A DNA stretch of 64,000 bases from Chondrus crispus. Lineage: Eukaryota; Rhodophyta; Florideophyceae; Gigartinales; Gigartinaceae. The notes under the pieces are model-generated. The model searched no databases. It had not been told where the DNA came from and saw only the letters and a program-made list of their open reading frames with translations. Location of the stretch: contig NW_005179211.1 of NCBI RefSeq assembly GCF_000350225.1, positions 234,666 through 298,665 on the forward strand, written 5' to 3'. Position 1 is the first letter of the stretch; each line of letters opens with the position of its first letter. The translations under genes and the position numbers were made by a program. Positions 62,740 through 64,000 of the stretch are shown here, one piece after another.

Positions 62740-63350
62740 TTCCATCGCCCACGACACGCAGCCGCCCACGATACGCAGCACACCCAACCGTGTCCCTCCC
62801 TCCCTCCATTTCTTTCCCAGTCCCTCGTCTGTATCGACGTTACGCATTAAAATCGTGCGGTCAGTTCGTCCCGGCGGTCAGTTCGTCCCGGACGCAAACG
62901 ATCACCGTCTGCCGACCACGCCATGCACCGAAACTCCGTGACATGTCCCTTGAGCGAGCCGCCCACTTCTACCCTTCCCATACCCCATATTGTCACGCTC
63001 CCGTCGCGTCCTCCACACGCAATCGTGTTAACACGACTTCAACTGTCACACACCACCCCGCACATCGCAACCCAATCTTCGCGACCCCTTTTGCTGTCAT
63101 GACCCCCTTGCCAGTCTACTACTTTCATATCGTCACCCTGTCGTCCGTTCCTCCCGACACCACTCGGCCTCCGTCCGCCAACCACGCCAGGCACAACACC
63201 GAACTTCCATGTCCCTCAAGTTTGTCTCCCGCAGCATCAGTACCCCCATACACTGCCCGCACTGTCCTGTTCTCCAGATGTGACCCGCCTTCCGTCCGCC
63301 GGCCACTCCTCACATATATCCCAATCGCAATGTCCTTCCAGCGCACGTCC
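62740..63350 (-). pseudogene. Decayed WD40-repeat gene
   Basis: Reverse strand, several frames. At least three WD40-like units are readable: LEGHCDWDICEEWPADGRR (about 63340-63280), LEGHGSSVLCLAWLADGG with SGGTDDRVTI (about 63219-63125), and DGSVTIWGMGRV then LKGHVTEFRCMAWSADGD (about 63000-62900). A fourth trace (KKWREG...WVCCVSWA) lies near 62830. The GH...W-x-ADG-R-x-x-SG spacing is that of WD40 propeller blades, which mediate protein interactions. Stops and frameshifts show it is dead. The only clear host-type gene trace here. Confidence 0.6.
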
Positions 63351-63658
63351 TAAGGTCTCGCCCGGATCCCGTCCCTCGACCATGTGACACACTCCCTTGT
63401 GTTTCGAAAAACGTATAAAGCACTCAACCTCGGCGCTTCAGAAAATCATCTTCAGCCAGTGACTAAACAATACTGCCGCGCCTTGTCATTCTGTCACTAT
63501 GTTCCTGCCGTCGCGTATGCTGCGACTTTTTGATGAAGTTGTGCTCCACAAACCATTTGGTCTGAGAGACATAAGTCTCTCGGCAAATTAGAATGAGGTA
63601 TTCATATGGAAGGGTGGACGCGCAATGATGTCAAGCAAACCTTTTATTTGTAATAGGA
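63351..63658. other. Spacer without recognised gene
   Basis: AT-richer sequence with a TATA-like CGTATAAAG near 63410; no open frame of note. Confidence 0.35.
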
Positions 63659-64000
63659 TTACAAGTTCACGCTTCCTTGCTTTGAGAGCAGTGTTGTGAC
63701 TAGGGAAAGGACGGACTGCATCTGCTTTCCATTCTGTTCCATCATGCTACTCATGGAGTCGCGGTACGCTGCTAGCTCGCTTGCACGCAGCGCGCGCTCC
63801 TCTGCGCATTCTTGACGGTCTGCATCTCTCTGAGTTGCTTCGACCTCAGCAGTTTCGCGTGCAAAAGCAAGCTTCTGTTGCTGTAGATCGAATCAGGCAG
63901 TTTCAGATTCGCGAAGCGCCACGCTGATTGCTTGCATCCCATCTTCTACGGCTGCACAGCGTGTTTTGGGCCGACTTTCATCGTCAGAACTCTCTCGCTC
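63659..64000 (-). pseudogene. C-terminal end of a coiled-coil protein, partial
   Basis: Reverse strand, entering from the right edge and ending at TAA 63661-63659. It reads ERESSDDESRPKTRC at the edge, has an in-frame TGA at 63895-63893 (fits CGA to TGA), then a charged coiled coil (LQQQKLAFARETAEVEAT, EERALRASELAAYRDSMS) and MMEQNGKQMQSVLSL near the end. The pattern resembles C-terminal coiled coils of SANT/Myb proteins carried by DNA transposons, so it may mark another element. The N-terminal part is outside the window. Confidence 0.45.

Noticed and set aside
62445..63353. 302-aa plus-strand ORF
   Set aside because: Shadow of the decayed WD40 gene on the opposite strand; its product has no recognisable domain.

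Overview
This is a GC-rich eukaryotic window made almost entirely of nested transposable elements; no intact host gene was recognised. Eukaryotic origin is clear from Ty3/gypsy LTR retrotransposons with C-terminal chromodomains, a piggyBac transposase, and a PIF/Harbinger element with its SANT/Myb partner gene. That repertoire fits a microbial eukaryote such as a fungus, an oomycete-like protist or an alga, but the lineage cannot be fixed from sequence alone. CpG is abundant, so strong methylation-driven CpG loss is not evident.

Layout. 1-2.1 kb: flank with a possible structured RNA and a proline/alanine-rich ORF. About 2.1-27.6 kb: an old, decayed Ty3/gypsy element (GypD) whose gag is split by a complete younger element, GypB (3262-18491, target duplication GGTAA). 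27.6-40.7 kb: GypC, with intact gag and pol, LTRs of unequal length and no target duplication, so probably a recombinant. 40.7-42.8 kb: gag/protease remnant of a reverse-strand element (GypE). 43.05-45.74 kb: a decayed piggyBac-like element. About 47.23-62.24 kb: a PIF/Harbinger element whose transposase carries a 769-bp insertion with an 8-bp duplication, a frameshift, and a complete Ty3/gypsy element, GypA (49400-60866, identical LTRs, duplication ACATC). 62.2-64 kb: a decayed WD40-repeat gene and the end of a coiled-coil ORF, both on the minus strand.

All four Ty3/gypsy elements with a preserved 3' half share one plan: LTR, PBS, gag, short spacer, pol (protease, RT, RNase H, integrase, chromodomain), a non-coding stretch, then a long ORF on the opposite strand before the 3' LTR. 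This antisense ORF matches no family I know; it is clearly homologous between GypB and GypC and weakly similar among the others.

The most unusual signal is inside the retrotransposon sequences. LTRs, the gag-pol spacer and coding regions carry many short stem-loops. Many lie at the same place in GypB and GypC with different but still perfectly complementary arms, and many loops contain CCGA. This resembles dispersed packaging or structure signals in RNA virus genomes, or a quasi-palindrome-correcting mutation process.
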